From G963665185 sp963665185 (GTDB lineage: Bacteria; Desulfobacterota; Desulfovibrionia; Desulfovibrionales; Desulfovibrionaceae): a stretch of DNA of 64,000 bases. The stretch lies in the NCBI GenBank assembly GCA_963665185.2, contig CAXXPO010000006.1, positions 1 to 64,000 on the forward strand, given 5' to 3'. The position numbers and the translations under genes were made by a program. Of the stretch, positions 63,924 through 64,000 are shown one piece after another (position 1 is the stretch's first letter; each line of letters opens with the position of its first letter). The notes beneath the pieces were generated by a model. The model was not told the DNA's origin. It saw only the letters and a list, made by a program, of their open reading frames with translations, and ran no database searches.

Positions 63924-64000
63924 ATGATTGGCATTGTAATCGTTTCGCACAGCCAGAAACTGGCCGAAGGCGTGATCGAGCTTGCCGGGCAGATGACCCG
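63924..64000 (+). CDS. dhaM: PTS-dependent dihydroxyacetone kinase phosphocarrier DhaM (3' end outside window)
   Basis: The first 25 codons read MIGIVIVSHSQKLAEGVIEL, the start of DhaM and the mannose-type EIIA fold, with the phosphorylated His at residue 9. It passes phosphate from the PTS to DhaL. The 147 bases after dhaL contain no gene. Confidence 0.85.
   Translation, partial: MIGIVIVSHSQKLAEGVIELAGQMT

Noticed and set aside
63745..63927. Short frame between dhaL and dhaM
   Set aside because: Overlaps the end of dhaL, lacks a ribosome site, and its product is low in coding signal.

Overview
The window looks like a chromosomal segment of a sulfate-reducing Desulfovibrionaceae-type bacterium. 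The strongest evidence is a 907-residue molybdenum aldehyde oxidoreductase (Mop) that keeps every [2Fe-2S] cysteine at the position I remember for the Desulfovibrio gigas enzyme. Around it lies a tightly packed accessory operon that I recall, by gene order, from the D. vulgaris DVU_1551-1559 region. Other hints are Dsv-like small cysteine proteins, CxxCxxCC proteins and a cbpA-cbpM-clpB stress operon. Base composition is moderately GC-rich and fairly even. I see no rRNA, tRNA, CRISPR array, phage or insertion sequence.

Layout. 1-6.1 kb (+): the 3' half of a pel exopolysaccharide operon (pelD partial, pelE with a frameshift, pelF, pelG) followed by a PelX-like sugar-nucleotide epimerase. 6.1-9.7 kb (-): a cupin, a class A penicillin-binding protein and a CxxCxxCC protein. 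9.9-23.1 kb (-): the molybdo-enzyme region, with a molybdopterin-binding protein, mop, and then nine genes that overlap or nearly touch: dicluster oxidoreductase, small redox protein, methyltransferase, C-GCAxxG-C-C protein, Tes-like radical SAM protein, CoA ligase, XdhC, nucleotidyltransferase-HD fusion, histidine phosphatase. 23.7-33.8 kb: a large lipoprotein with two metallophosphoesterase modules, a DASS anion transporter, an M24 peptidase, a CoA-binding/CxxCxxCC/J-domain trio, and a radical SAM-SPASM gene with a glycosyltransferase. 33.8-40.8 kb: two unknown genes, a giant TPR protein (frameshifted), an orphan sigma-54 activator and a VWA-OmpA protein. 41.7-49.5 kb: an unknown gene, a TetR/CMD pair with matching operators, rfbC-rfbA, a GT39 transferase and a Cache histidine kinase. 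49.7-53.7 kb: clpB-cbpM-cbpA. 53.8-56.5 kb: polysaccharide deacetylase, a second C-GCAxxG-C-C protein, pdxA. 56.5-61.3 kb (-): glycogen genes (glgB, a CBM48 protein, glgA) and a Nudix hydrolase. 61.9-64 kb (+): dhaK, dhaL and the start of dhaM, a PTS-dependent dihydroxyacetone kinase.

Working together: PelD would sense cyclic di-GMP, PelF would polymerise the sugar and PelG/PelE/PelD would form the inner-membrane export complex, with the epimerase supplying precursor. The Mop region looks like a dedicated cofactor-making and redox-partner set for the aldehyde oxidoreductase; cytidylyltransferase, XdhC and MoeA-like roles are interpretable, while the radical SAM, methyltransferase, CoA ligase and C-GCAxxG-C-C roles are not known.

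A caution about quality: genes between about 58.3 and 62.2 kb carry about eleven single-base frameshifts while their motifs are preserved, and many fall in short homopolymers. Two further frameshifts occur elsewhere (pelE and the TPR gene). Correcting one base per site restores family-typical lengths, so these look more like sequence errors than old pseudogenes, but that cannot be decided from this sequence alone.
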